In this document: positions 1-10,273 of the stretch, in pieces
Layout of the letters: the number at the start of each line of letters is the position of its first letter
Numbering within the stretch: the stretch's first letter is position 1
Assembly (NCBI RefSeq): GCF_002099425.1
Contig: NW_018343972.1
Coordinates: 943,501-1,007,500, forward strand
Direction: 5' to 3'
Origin: Phascolarctos cinereus
Lineage: Eukaryota > Chordata > Mammalia > Diprotodontia > Phascolarctidae
DNA: 64,000 nucleotides
Translations under genes and position numbers: made by a program
Notes under the pieces: model-generated
Told to the model about the DNA's origin: nothing
The model's database searches: none
The model's input: the letters and a program-made list of their open reading frames with translations, nothing else

Positions 1-119
1 TCCACTGAGCTATAACTCCTAATGCCCACAGGCTTCAAAGAATGATCATACCTTTGGGGTGGGGGGAAATCCTTTTAGGTCTACCCACAACTCCTGATAT
101 TTTTTGACGTTGTTGTAAG

Positions 120-388
120 TTTCTTTCAAAGTTCAGTTCAAATGACTTGCCATCTCTCTAGAAACTAGCTCCTAACCTTTAAATGACCTTGTATTTATTT
201 TGTATATAGCTGAGTGAATGAATGGATAAAAAGGCATTAATTTTATGCCTGTATTTGTATATGTTTATCTCCTTCTGCAAAATGTAAGCTCCTTGAGGGC
301 AGAGATTGTTTCATTTTTATCTTTGTATCCCTAGTACAATGCCTGAAATATAGTTAGTGTTTAATCAGCATTTGTTGACTAATTCTGA
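120..388 (+). mobile_element. L2 LINE, 3' end fragment
   Basis: The stretch ends with the L2 3' signature: 'aatgtaagctccttgagggc', then 'tatccctagtacaatgcctg' and a 'tttgttgact' terminus. The copy is old and diverged, and no reading frame survives. Confidence 0.7.
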
Positions 389-706
389 ATCTATGACCTT
401 TATTGATTGATTAATGACTCATGCCTTGGGTGGCCCAGGCCCATGAGGAAGTGATGAAATCTGTCCTGGGGTCTATCTTATACTGTATATTGAAGAGCTT
501 TTGTCTGCTGCCTTTAAAGATAGTCTGGGGTTTGCAAAAGCAGCCATCTGGCCAAACTTCATTTAGGGGAAACAAAAAGAGTCAGGCCCATGTGTTCGAG
601 GATAAAAATCAGCATGAGTCCTTAAGACACTTGGTATGGTACATTGTCCTAGACTGTTAAATTTGGACCCTCTATTTTTCTTCCAGTCTTTGTAACCTCT
701 GCCTCA
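389..706. other. Unclassified stretch
   Basis: No repeat family or coding signal was recognised. An open frame of 79 codons from 421 shows no domain and is treated as chance. Confidence 0.4.
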
Positions 707-714
707 CCTTAGAC

Positions 715-907
715 CAGGAGTCCTGAGCCTTATTTGTGTCCTGGACTCCTTTGGCAGGTCTGAACAATCCTATGCACCCTTCTCAGGGTCTGTTTTTAAA
801 TGCATAAAATAAAATACATAGGATTCCAAAGGAAACCAATTATATTGAAATAACAGTTGTGAAAATATCTTAAAACATGTTCATGGACCATGGGTTAAGA
901 ATCCCTG
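715..907 (+). mobile_element. hAT-type non-autonomous DNA transposon
   Basis: The ends are degenerate inverted repeats, 'caggagtcctgagcc' on the left and 'gggttaagaatccctg' on the right. They are flanked by the 8-bp near-duplication ccttagac (707-714) and ccctagac (908-915), and an 8-bp target duplication is the hAT hallmark. The interior 'tgcataaaataaaatacata' resembles a widespread mammalian non-autonomous family. There is no transposase. Confidence 0.7.
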
Positions 908-915
908 CCCTAGAC

Positions 916-2200
916 TATCTAAAGTGGTGGATTAAATAGGATTCTCAAACTCCATTGATCCTCTGGTGTCTCCTTAAATTTCTGGTCTGGGCCCTGATTC
1001 CTGCCTCCTAACTATGGCCCCTCCAGTGAGCTGACCCATACTTCTGGTATTGAAGCCCTGTCTCTGACCCAGCATTCTGGGGGACCCTGTCCAAGGGGAG
1101 ACTGTCTAATCACTGCCTTTCCCTTCTCTCTGGCTCACAAAGCCTTAGTCTGTGCCATGCTGGAGCTTCAGCTCTAATCTATCGAAGGTCTCAACTCTAC
1201 CCTGAACAGAGCTGGGAAGAACATTATAACTTTAACCATACTGCAATAACACAGACAATTTCTATCCACAACAAGTGAGAGGTCACAGAGCCTGATCCTG
1301 CCTTTTTCCCTGATGGCTTGAAAGTGAGAACAGAAGGCAAAGTCACATCCCAGCTGCTCCATTCATAATGGTGGAGGTGACAAACAGGTGTAGACATGGA
1401 CAGTTTCCATGGTTGCTTTCAGGGAAAGCCAGAAAGGACTGTTAGTTCATCCAGAGAGCCAAGAAATATGAACACTGAGGGAAATGTCACATTAACCTGC
1501 AGGGTAGATGCTGTATTTCCTGCCTGAAGTGGTCACCAATTATATCTGCTGCAAATGCAAGTTGGTATCACTCCAGAAAGAAGATGAAAGGGCTTGAAGG
1601 AATACCTCTGTACCCTCCAGCTTATTAGAGAGGATGAAGGGATCTTAGACAGGATGGAAGAAATAATCCAGGAAAGAAGCCAGGGGGAAAAAATGCAAAG
1701 TGGATAGAGGAAAAGCAATGCTAAATAAATAGTGGGTGAATGGAAATATGTAACACAGTGGAGAAAAGAAGCTGCATCTTACTAGAGCTATGCACCAGAC
1801 TGGAGGGGATATCATGACAGAGTTTGTGCCCTGTCTCCAGAAGCCTAGTCTCCATAGCTATGACCGCTTAACATCTCCTTCAATCTCAGCTTAGCCTAAA
1901 GTCCAGGGATCTAACACTATTAGGCAGGGAAAATGGAAGAATCTCTGGATTCATGGCTTGGGAGCAGAGCGTCAAATCAGCCTTAATGTTCCCCCTCCCA
2001 CCTCATAGCCCCATTCTAGTAACTAGGCTCTTGTCCTACTCCTCATGAACAAGTCTCAGTCCTAGTGAAAGTTTCCTGTCTTGTCCCCTGTCCTCTGAGT
2101 TCCTAATTTTACTCTCCCTGCATTTTATAGCAATCATTTCTCTCATATTGGGATCCTAGTTTGTTCCTCCAATCTTCCCAGTAACCATTCTGGACAGTCA
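916..2200. other. Unclassified, mostly single-copy-looking sequence
   Basis: I saw no repeat family, splice-flanked exon or RNA gene. The antisense frames of about 60 codons at 1174-1362 and 1533-1718 look like chance openings. Confidence 0.4.
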
Positions 2201-2204
2201 CTTC

Positions 2205-2340
2205 AATTGATCCAACATTCACTAAATGCCTACTGTGTGCAAGGCATTTTGCTTAGTTATAGAAATACCAACCTAAATACTCCACAGGCCCAGCTTTGAA
2301 AGAGCTTACAATCCATTAGGACAGATATGAAAAAAAAAAA
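2205..2340 (-). mobile_element. L2 LINE 3' end, antisense
   Basis: The text 'aaatgcctactgtgtgcaag', followed by 'agagcttacaatcc', is the reverse complement of the L2 3' terminus. It ends at an A-run at 2331-2340. Confidence 0.65.
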
Positions 2341-2389
2341 TCACTGCGATACAAAGTCAGAGTCTTCAATATGCTGTTTATAGCTGCAT

Positions 2390-2475
2390 AAGGCACATCA
2401 TTTGACTTCTCTGTGTCTCTGTTTCCTCATCTATAAAATAAAGGGATTAAGTAGACAATTTCTAGCTGTTTGAAA
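2390..2475 (+). mobile_element. MIR-class SINE fragment
   Basis: The fragment carries the MIR core 'gtttcctcatctataaaat' after a 'catttgacttctctgtg' segment. Its tRNA-derived head is missing. Confidence 0.6.
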
Positions 2476-2489
2476 AGCTCAGTACTATA

Positions 2490-2732
2490 CCTCCCATCTC
2501 TGCACCATCTCCCATGGCTAGAATATACTCCCTCCTCACTTCCACATCCCAGAATCCTTATCTTCCTTCAAGGATCAGTTCATGTACCACCTTTTCCAAC
2601 CTTACCAACCAATGCATGCTTCCTCATTCCTTATTGGTCTTTCTCCTTTATCAGATTACCTTGCATTTACTTCTCTGTGTAGCCTAATATTTGGATTATA
2701 ATCAATGTTTGCTGAACTGAATTGAAATGGTC
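2490..2732 (+). mobile_element. L2 LINE fragment
   Basis: L2-type text runs 'ctccctcctcacttcc', 'ccttcaaggatcagttcatg' and ends 'caatgtttgctgaactga', matching the order of the L2 3' region. The overlapping 70-codon frame at 2470-2682 belongs to it and is not a host gene. Confidence 0.6.
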
Positions 2733-2734
2733 AA

Positions 2735-3135
2735 CTACCTACTTGTCTGGATTTCCACTTATTGCTAGTGGCTGGAGCCTTTCCAGAAAGCCTCTATTCT
2801 GATGGATGATTTAGGGCATGAGATAATGATTATAACAATTCTTTGTAACTATAAAGCATTATATAAAGCTTATATAACTATATAGCTTACAGGAATATAA
2901 GCTATAATTGTTACTATTTTCTAAAGTCCTCATGGTGTTGTATATATAGGTGACTCTGGGGTCTGAGAGGCTATACCAGGGGATCTTGAGATCTGGCAGG
3001 TCCTGTAAAAGCATTGAGTTAAGACCTGGAGATGGTCTTTACATTTGGCTCCTGAGAATCAGCCTTGTAAAGTACAGAGAGATTCAATAATACCATTGTT
3101 GGGAGACCTCTAAGATGTAGAAAACATGCTCAATT
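2735..3135. other. AT-rich unclassified stretch
   Basis: The segment 2835-2910 is AT-rich and partly self-complementary ('tatataaagcttatata'). Nothing else was recognised. Confidence 0.35.
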
Positions 3136-3139
3136 AATA

Positions 3140-3250
3140 GAATAATGTGGAATAGTGGATAGTTCTGGACTTAGAGCCTCAAAGACTTATAAGTTATATG
3201 GCCCTGGGCAAGTCATTTAACTTCTTTGTGACTCATTTTCCTCATCCGTA
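3140..3250 (+). mobile_element. MIR-class SINE
   Basis: Head and core order is visible: 'tagtggatagttctggactt', 'ggccctgggcaagtcattta' and 'cattttcctcatccgtaa'. Confidence 0.65.
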
Positions 3251-3269
3251 ATCTATGCTCCTTTGTCCT

Positions 3270-3405
3270 TTCTTTATCTCTCATTCCCGATATCCAAGTA
3301 TTTGCAAAATCCTGTGGATTCTCCAACATTTCTTACAGCCATCTCTTTCTTTCTACTTACATTGTCACTACCCTAATTCAAGCCCTCCTCATTGTGTCTT
3401 AGATT
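3270..3405 (+). mobile_element. L2 LINE fragment
   Basis: The text 'aaaatcctgtggattctcc' followed by 'cttacattgtcactacccta' and 'caagccctcctcattg' matches the L2 region upstream of the 3' end. Confidence 0.55.
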
Positions 3406-3980
3406 GAGTGCTCTTGGGGAATAGGAAAATAATCAGGGTCTTCCATCTACTTTCCTCACCATTTAGGAGCAAATGCTTTCTAAATGGATGATTTTTGCAG
3501 TAAGCCAGTAAGCACACTAGTTCAACAGCCCATGCACAAAATTTATGTATTTGAAGCCGTATTTATTGAAGAACATTTAGAGTCACAAATGACCAGATCA
3601 TGGACAAAGAATACATCTACTGATTCCCATGTCAGTTGGTTTGGGATTTGGGAATCCCACAGGCTCAATAAGAACAGAAGTGAGAGAAGAAGAAAAGGAA
3701 AGAAGAAAGAAGAGAGTCTGAATTATCCCATGTTCTTAGACTATAGTCTGTGAGATTTTCTTACCTGTTCATTCCCAGAGACCCAAAGGAGAGGGGGATG
3801 CCCTATTTTGGCTTATTCCGTGGAGTGGGCATGCTAAGTTATTAGCAAGTAACAAATAAAAAATGCCATTGCTTGTTCATGGTCCAAATTTATGAGTTAA
3901 TTCAATTTCCCTGAGCTAGAGCCCAAACCAGGTTGTGTCACATCTATGAGCTGGATCAGCAGGCAAATACCGAGGACTAG
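3406..3980. other. Unclassified stretch
   Basis: The region contains a purine-rich segment at 3675-3720. An 89-codon open frame at 3484-3753 has no recognisable domain and low-complexity basic residues, so I do not call it a gene. Confidence 0.35.
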
Positions 3981-4111
3981 AAAATTCTCACCTCAACTAT
4001 TGCAATAGTCTCCTACTTGGTCTTCCTGCTCTGAAGGTGTCTCCCCTCTCCAATCCATCCTCGACACAGCTACCAAAATGATTTCTGTAACATCAGGTTT
4101 GATCACGCCAT

Positions 4112-4351
4112 TTGTTATCATTGCGTCATTTCAGTTATGTCTGACTCTCCTTGACCCCATTTGGGGTTTCCTGGCAAAGATACTGGAGTGATTTGCATTT
4201 CCTTCTCCAGCTCACTTTAAAGATGAAGAAACTCAGGCAAATAAGGTTAAGTGTCTTGCCCTGAGTCATGCAGCTAGGAAGTGTCTGAGACCAGATTTGA
4301 ACTCAGGTCCTCCTGGGCCAGTACCCTACCCACTGTTCCACCTAGCTGCCC
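4112..4351 (-). mobile_element. MAR1-like SINE with target-site duplication
   Basis: In reverse orientation, the BovB/RTE-like tail 'ccccatttggggtttcctgg' is followed by the core and the head complement 'ccacctagctgccc'. Flanks are ttgatcacgcca (4099-4110) and ttgatcatgcca (4352-4363), a 12-bp duplication with one mismatch. The host is an L2. Confidence 0.85.
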
Positions 4352-4389
4352 TTGATCATGCCATACCTCTGTTCAAAATTCTTCAGTGG

Positions 4390-4562
4390 TGGGGCATCTA
4401 GGTGGCACAGTGGATAGAGCACCGGCCCTGAAGTCAGGAGGAACTGAGTTGAAATCCAGCCTCAGACCAAACACTTGACACTTACTAGCTGTGTGACCCT
4501 GGCCAAGTCACTTAACCCCAATTGCCCAAAAACAAACAAAAAGCAAACAAAAAAACAACAAC
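4390..4562 (+). mobile_element. WSINE1-like SINE with A-rich tail
   Basis: Full-length order is present: the head 'ggcatctaggtggcacagtg', the core 'agctgtgtgaccctggcc', 'taaccccaattgcc' and an A/CAA-rich tail. It is flanked by near-identical copies of 'attcttcagtgg' and 'atcttctgtgg', which restores the L2 target. Confidence 0.85.
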
Positions 4563-5089
4563 AAAAATCTTCTGTGGCTCCCTATTGTGTCTAGGATAAA
4601 ATGCAAATGACTAAATTTGGTTTTTAAAGCCTTTCACAATCCAGCTCCAGTCTCTCTGAGAACTTGCTCAGCATTATTCCTCTTTACATATTCAAAATTC
4701 TGAACCAATTGACTTACTTTTTGTTTTCCAAACTCATCATCAAGCTGGACCCTCCCACACAGCTGGAATATACTAACTCTTTATTTACCCATCTTAGAAT
4801 CTCTAGCTTCTGTCAAAGGTCAACATCTGTATCACCTCTTACATAGGGCCCTTCCTGAGTCTCCTAGCTGCCAGTGTCCCGACCCCCCCCCCAACACACA
4901 TACCAATTGCTTTGCATGTATTTTGCATATATTTGTATATGTACATCTTATTTTCCCTTTCAAATGTAAGTTCCTTGTGGTCAGGAACTGATTTTATCTT
5001 TGACTTTGTAAGCCTAATGCTTGGGACAGCATCTGGCACATGGGAACTACATTAAGTAGACATTTAATAAATGCATGTTGGTTTATTGA

Positions 5090-5190
5090 TCTCCATTTTA
5101 CAAATGAGGAAACTGAGGCTCAGAGAGGGGAAGTAATTTGCTCAAGGTCAACCAACCACCCAGGGATTAGGGCAGAGACTCTAATCTGCT
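5090..5190 (-). mobile_element. MIR-class SINE fragment, antisense
   Basis: The segment 'ccattttacaaatgaggaaa' followed by 'gtaatttgctcaaggtca' is the reverse complement of a MIR core. Confidence 0.7.
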
Positions 5191-5194
5191 TCTC

Positions 5195-6120
5195 CAGACC
5201 CTTTGCACCTCACTGACCACCTCCAGAAGTCCTTTATTATAAGGTGCATATTAATGATTCAGGAAGTGGAAGAGTGCTATAAGGAATTCCTCAAGCCTCC
5301 CATTAGCACACTAATGGCCTAAGTTTATCATATCAGATAATTCCACTTGTCACATTGGAAGACTGGGACAGCTTGCATGAGAGAAGAGAGAGGAATGATC
5401 GCAGACACCGGCATTACCAGGCTTTGAAGGGGACAGGGGAGACAAATTGGGGCAAGGACTGAGGAAAGGAGGTCCAAGGAGCACTGTCCCCACAGAGGGG
5501 ACTCTCTGCTCCAGGCAGTGAGGGAGGTGTAGAACATGACAGCTCCAAGCCTGAGCTCTCCTTGCCCTGGATTCATTCCTCTTGTAAGAAATGTATAGAA
5601 TGAGTCAACACACAGGAATTCATTTCTTTAATTGGACTGAAAGAGCCTCAGGTCTGCACTTAAAGAACCACATTGACAATGATCCATATTAACACTCTGC
5701 TGGGCCTGACTCATCTGACTCTGAGTTAGTCCCATTAGTATGACTTCTGCAGAGGAAAGGAATGCGAAAGGATGGTCCATGGTTTCTCTAATAGAGACTG
5801 CCCTAGAAAAGCTAGTCAAGGAGGACCAGCTACAGGGACAACTTGGAGTTAGAGGACACTAAGTCTCTTGTCACTGGCTTCTTCTAGGACCTGAAGCCTG
5901 TCCTACCCCCGCACAAATCTGCCTCCATGCAGGTGTCTTGTGTTCCTTCCCCCACTTTCTTTCCTGAGCACAGGTCTGGGTTGTGTATCTCCCTAAACCT
6001 TAATTCATCACGGTTTTCCCATTCTGGCTCCAATATTCCCAGACACAAATTTTATGGTTTCAGGCATATTGGATATTATCTTAGTTTTTAATGATTTTTC
6101 CTGTGGTAACTCCACTTATC
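5195..6120. other. Non-repetitive stretch with a candidate regulatory patch
   Basis: No dispersed repeat was recognised between two repeat-rich flanks. Perfect AP-1 type heptamers lie at 5601-5607 (tgagtca) and 5707-5713 (tgactca). No coding frame with domain content was found. Regulatory function is inferred only from motif spacing and lack of repeats. Confidence 0.35.
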
Positions 6121-6131
6121 TTTTGCCCTCG

Positions 6132-6180
6132 TTACTAGCTGTGTGACCCTGGGCAAGTCACTTAACCCCGATTGCCTACA
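6132..6180 (+). mobile_element. WSINE1-like 3' fragment (left arm of inverted repeat)
   Basis: It contains only the SINE 3' part, 'agctgtgtgaccctgggc' to 'ccccgattgcc'. It continues into a CA/TA repeat and is the mirror partner of the copy at 6248-6383. Confidence 0.8.
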
Positions 6181-6288
6181 CACATACATATGTATATATA
6201 CATACATGTGTATACATACACACACACACATACATACGTATGTGTGTAGGCAATCGGGGTTAAGTGACTTGCCCAGGGTCACACAGCT
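6137..6288. repeat. Perfect 51-bp inverted repeat with 50-bp CA/TA spacer
   Basis: Positions 6137-6187 are the exact reverse complement of 6238-6288. The arms are SINE 3' sequence plus 'tacacacatac'. The spacer 6188-6237 is alternating purine-pyrimidine CA/TA. The unit could form a hairpin or cruciform. Confidence 0.9.
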
Positions 6289-6383
6289 GTAAGTGTCAAG
6301 TGTTTGATCTGAGGCCGGATTTGAACTCAGGTCCTCCTGACTTTAGGGCTAGTGCTCTATGCACTGCACCACCTAGCTGCCCT
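6248..6383 (-). mobile_element. WSINE1-like SINE, antisense
   Basis: The reverse-complement SINE runs from 'aggcaatcggggttaagtga' to 'gcaccacctagctgcc'. It lies head-out relative to the 6132-6180 fragment. Confidence 0.85.
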
Positions 6384-6424
6384 CTACCCATTTATATTTC
6401 TACCTATTTACGTTTTTTTTGTTT

Positions 6425-6572
6425 TGTTTTGTTTTTTGGTAAGGCAATTAGGATTAATGACTTGCCCGGGGTCACACAGCTAGTGTCAAGTGTCTGAGAC
6501 TGAATTTAGACTGAGGTCCTCCTGACTCCAAGGTGAGTGCTCTATCCACTGCGCCACCTAGCTGCACCCCCA
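6425..6572 (-). mobile_element. WSINE1-like SINE, antisense
   Basis: A T-rich tail is followed by 'aggcaattaggattaatgac', the core and the end 'gccacctagctgcacccc'. It is a second antisense copy only about 40 bp from the previous one. Confidence 0.85.
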
Positions 6573-6574
6573 TT

Positions 6575-7250
6575 TATGGTTTTTTTTAATACTTTTATCA
6601 ATGATTTTTGTTTTTACATCACAATATTTTCTAGAAATATTTCCCTCTTTCCTTCTGCACCCCTCTAAAATAATGAACCTTCCCTTATAATAGTTTTTCA
6701 GTTAAGAAAATACCTATTATATGGGGGCGGTCTGGTAGCGTAAACAACATTCTGCCCCTGCCATACCCCTCCCACCTTCCATCTCAGCCAAGAGGAGTAC
6801 ATGTCTCATTAAATAGATAATATTTGTAAAAGTGCTTAGCACAGAACCTGGAATGTAGTAGGCACTTTACAAAAGCTCATTAGCTATTCCCTGGGGATCT
6901 TCACTGGTTTTTCTATTACTTAGAGTTCCATTTCCTTCCGGTTACCTTTTCATTTATACTGTTGTAGTCATTGTATGTATTATTCTTTCAGTTTCACTAC
7001 TCCACTTTCTGCTAGCCCATGCAGATCTTCCACATTTCTCTGGTTTACTCATATGTGTCATTCATTACTGTACAATAGTATTCCATCACATCCATGTAGC
7101 ACAGTTTACTTCAATCATTCTTCTATTGTTGGGCACTCATTTTGTTTCCAGTTTTCACTATCACATAAAGTGCTGCCGTGAACATTTAGGTACATCTTGC
7201 ACTTTTCTCTGTCCTTGACATCCTTAGGATACATTCCAAGTCATAGGATT
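6575..7250 (-). mobile_element. L1 3' region, antisense, with MIR insert
   Basis: The text 'acagtagtattccatcac' (as 'acaatagtattccatcac'), 'cattcttctattgttgggca' and 'aaagtgctgccgtgaacat' is the antisense form of mammalian L1 3' sequence. A MIR 3' fragment lies at about 6805-6890 on the plus strand. The 68-codon frame at 6975-7181 falls inside it. Confidence 0.6.
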
Positions 7251-7339
7251 GTTCATTCTTTCACCAATGCATAGTAAGCGCTCATCATGGACAGTGCACT
7301 GTGACAGTTGCTGAGATAGTCTCTACCCTCAAAGACCCT

Positions 7340-7420
7340 GCTGATGACCTGTGTGACCTTGGACAAGTCACTAGCCCTCTCCAGGCCTCAAGTTAACATC
7401 TGTAAAATAAGGTTATTTCA
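7340..7420 (+). mobile_element. MIR-class SINE fragment
   Basis: The sequence 'acctgtgtgaccttggacaa', with 'gttaacatctgtaaaataag', is a diverged MIR core. A C-run follows at about 7438-7447. Confidence 0.55.
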
Positions 7421-7494
7421 TGAGAAGACTCCTAAGTCCCCCCCCCCACCAGTTCTAGATCCTAGGATGAGTGCAGCTGGTACCTTCTTATTAA

Positions 7495-7620
7495 GCCTCT
7501 TAGAAAAAGGCAAGTCACAAACTTTCTGGATCTCAGTTTCCTCATCTGTAAAATTAGAGGGTTGGATTAAATGACCTCTAAAGTCTCCACTAGCCCTAAA
7601 TCTATCATTTTATGATGCCA
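7495..7620 (+). mobile_element. MIR-class SINE fragment
   Basis: The text 'gatctcagtttcctcatctg' is followed by 'ggattaaatgacctctaaag' and 'ctctaaatctatcattt'-like sequence, a mammalian MIR variant tail. Confidence 0.6.
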
Positions 7621-7624
7621 AATT

Positions 7625-8255
7625 TTAAAATATCAGGGATGAGCCTTAGATAGTCTTCTGATACTGCTCAGTGTTACTGATCCATAACCATGAGGTCCTT
7701 CAGGGCCTCAGGAAGGAGATACAAAGAAAATAACCTCATTAAAAGTAAATGTTTTAAACGAAAAAACAGACTTAATCAGCCACACTCACTAGAGACTTTA
7801 ATTCAAATGATGCAGTCGTGTTTAGGCAGTTAAAAGGTAGTACTGATTACTAGGTACTTTCCCATATGTCCTTGGAGAAATCTGTGTGCAAATATTTTTC
7901 TTGGGTTTAATTTAGATGGCAAAAAGGAGGCTGTCTAAAGCATCAAAGTAGCAGTCATTTGCACCTGCTTAGTTTCTGTTTCATCCCAGAACCTGAAAGC
8001 TTCTGCTTTCCCCAAAGGTAGGACCTGTGGCAAGCAGGGGGTTGAGGAAGTGGCCAGCATCATGGTGGCTTTTCCAAGCTTGCATAAAGTCACAGTTGGA
8101 CTTGGGAATCCAACTCTCATCTATACCAGCAGCCTAATTTTCCTTGTCCAAAGGGAGCCTCCATTCTTACCGACTGGCCTGATCCCTGAACCTAGCTGGA
8201 GCAGAGCCTCCAATCAAAAATCCCAGGAAAATCGATCTGTTAACTAGCAGGAGTT
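7625..8255. other. Unclassified stretch
   Basis: No repeat, exon or RNA gene was recognised. Two overlapping opposite-strand frames of about 60 codons near 7935-8247 have no domain content. Confidence 0.35.
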
Positions 8256-8261
8256 TGCTGA

Positions 8262-8330
8262 GCACTAACCTAGAATCATAACATTTAGAGCTAAAGGGGA
8301 CCTTAGGAGATCATCCATAAGGAGTGTGGT
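8262..8330 (-). mobile_element. CR1/L3-like 3' fragment (tentative)
   Basis: The text 'tagaatcataacatttagag' followed by 'ggggaccttaggagatcatc' resembles the antisense CR1/L3 3' end also seen at 24.1 and 62.1 kb. It is short, so the assignment is uncertain. Confidence 0.45.
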
Positions 8331-8494
8331 GGAACTAGCTGGAGAAATGATTGTTAAATTTTCAGTAGCACTGGAAGTATCCTTCAATGGCAGGGATAAT
8401 TTGCTCAATTCCCTCTATTACAGTAGTAATGAGGGACTTTGATTATCCAGACATTTGTTGAAGCTCTATGCTGAGCTAATAATTTATCAAATAT

Positions 8495-8605
8495 AATATG
8501 ATATGATATGATATATGATAGGATATAATATAGTATAATACAATACAATACAATACAATACAATACAATACAATACAATACAATACAATACAATACAATA
8601 TAATA
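8495..8605. repeat. Pentamer microsatellite (CAATA)12 with degenerate ATATG leader
   Basis: Twelve uninterrupted CAATA units occupy 8541-8600. They are preceded by imperfect 'atatg' units from 8496. The antisense open frames across it encode only a repeating I-V-L-Y-C pattern and are artefacts of the array. Confidence 0.95.
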
Positions 8606-8708
8606 ATTTCCTGACTTGCCTTGGTAACTCCATCCTTCCAAAGATGGAGAACCCAACAAGGGGAACTTCTAGACTTGATTCTCAACAACATGAAGAAACT
8701 AGTTCCTT

Positions 8709-8965
8709 TTTGTTGTTTAGTCATTTTAGTTGTGTCTGACTCTTTGTGACTCCATTTAGGGTTTTTTTGGCAGAGATCCTGGAATGGTTTCCCATTTCCT
8801 ACTCCAGGTCATTTTACAGATGAGGAAACCGAGGCAAACTGGGTTAAGTGACCTAAGTAGGGTCACACATCTAGTAAGTGTCTGAGACTAGATTTGAATT
8901 CAGAGAGATGAGTCTTCCTGACTCCAGGCCTGGCACTCTATCCACAGTGCCACCTAGCTGCCTCA
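8709..8965 (-). mobile_element. MAR1-like SINE, antisense
   Basis: It starts 'tgttgtttagtcattttagt', has the BovB/RTE-like tail 'ccatttagggtttttttgg' and ends 'gccacctagctgcctc'. A short 'agttcct' duplication flanks it. Confidence 0.85.
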
Positions 8966-8984
8966 GTGAGTTCCTAGGGGTAGA

Positions 8985-9805
8985 AATTATGAGAACTTTC
9001 ACACCTGGACTATTGCAGTGGCCTTTTAGTTGGTCTCCTTGCCTCGAGTCTCTTCCCACTCCAGTCTACCCTCCACTCAGTTGTTAAAATAATTGTCCTG
9101 GGGGCAGCTAGGTGGCACAGTGGATAGAGCACCCGCCCTGAAGTCAGGAGGACCAGAGTTCAAATCCGGCCTCAGACCAAACACTTGACACTTACTAGCT
9201 GTGTGACCCTGGGCAAGTTACTTAATCTCAATTGCCTAAAAATAATAATAATCATCATCATCATCATCATCCTGAAGCACAGATCTAACTGTGTCACTCC
9301 CCATATTCCAGTAAACTCCAATGGCTCTATCTCACCTCCGGGATCAAACATAAAATCCTCTATTTGGCTATTAAGGCTCTTCATAACCCACCCCTCTCCT
9401 ACCTTTCTAGTCTATTTATATCTCACTCCCCACCATGCTGGGTGACAGTGACATTGGCCTCCTTGCTTTTCCTCGGGGAAGATACACAATCTTAGATGCT
9501 GGGCAGCTTCACCAGCTGTTCCTTATGCCTAGAATTCGCTCCTTCCTCATCTCTGCCTCCTGGCTTCAAATACCTTACTTCAAGTCCCTGCTCTAGTCTC
9601 ATCTTCTATGAGAAGGCTTTTCCTTTGATTACCTCTAATTTATCCTGCACATATCTTGTTTATCTATAGTTATTTTCATGATGTCACCCCCGTTAGACTT
9701 TAAGCTTCTTGAGAACAGTCCTCCTTTCCTTTTTTTTTTGTATCCCCAGCACTGAGTACAGTGCCTAGCACATAGTAGGCACTTCATAAATGTTTATTAA
9801 CTGAC
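8985..9805 (+). mobile_element. L2 LINE 3' region split by WSINE1-like SINE
   Basis: L2 sequence occupies 8985-9100 ('ctggactattgcagtggcct') and 9271-9805 ('gaagcacagatctaactgtg' to 'ggcacttcataaatgtttat'). It is one of the longer L2 copies here and ends at the true 3' terminus. Confidence 0.8.
9101..9270 (+). mobile_element. WSINE1-like SINE with AAT/ATC tail
   Basis: The SINE is full length from 'ggggcagctaggtggcacag' to 'ctcaattgcctaaa'. Its tail has become (AAT)n then (ATC)n up to 9270. The flanks retain parts of the L2 target 'aataattgtcctg'. Confidence 0.85.
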
Positions 9806-9809
9806 TGTG

Positions 9810-10270
9810 CTATATTGCTGGTCATATGTACTCTGATATGCATGCTAAATTTAGCAGAGTGAATTTCAAAAGGTTCAGAGAAAAAATCAGTAGGAATCCC
9901 ATGTCCTAAAATTCTATAGGGGAAATCAGCCTAGGAAGAATGGAAAGTGTTCAAGAAGGAAATTTGAAAGAGGCAAAGACAGGAATGACGTGGAAACGAG
10001 GGCACTTTGTACAATCTCCAGTCCTCATTTAGCTGGGATGAATTTATCCCGATCTTTTCCTTAGAGTGGGATGCAGCAGGGAAGAGGCAGAGAGGCCATT
10101 TGGTCACTTCAGTGCCTAAAGAGAGAGAGAAAACCTACCACAGAGAATGTGGGGGGCTCCAGGTACCCAAAAGCAAGCCAGACCTCTCCCACGACCCTAC
10201 CCCATCCTAAATCTTCCGTCAAGCTAGCTCTAGGAGACAACACAAGGTGTGCTAAGGGTAGTTTTCAGGT
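9810..10270. other. Unclassified stretch
   Basis: No repeat signature was recognised. Two overlapping frames of about 67 codons at 10007-10277 show no domain. Confidence 0.35.
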
Positions 10271-10273
10271 GCC

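Larger units (their letters stand above)
3983..5085 (+). mobile_element. L2 LINE 3' region interrupted by two SINEs
   Basis: L2 sequence occupies 3983-4111, 4352-4389 and about 4563-5085. It runs from 'caactattgcaatagtctcc' to the terminus 'catttaataaatgcatgttg'. The two gaps are a MAR1-like SINE and a WSINE1-like SINE, each flanked by duplicated L2 target sequence, so both inserted after the L2 was fixed. A C-run lies at 4882-4892. Confidence 0.8.

Noticed and set aside
8405-8724. Antisense frames with repeating I-V-L-Y-C
   Set aside because: They are translations of the (CAATA)12 array.
9101-9180. tRNA gene resembling the SINE head
   Set aside because: The tRNA-like boxes belong to CORE-SINE heads repeated many times here. 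There is no cloverleaf with an anticodon arm of a functional tRNA.
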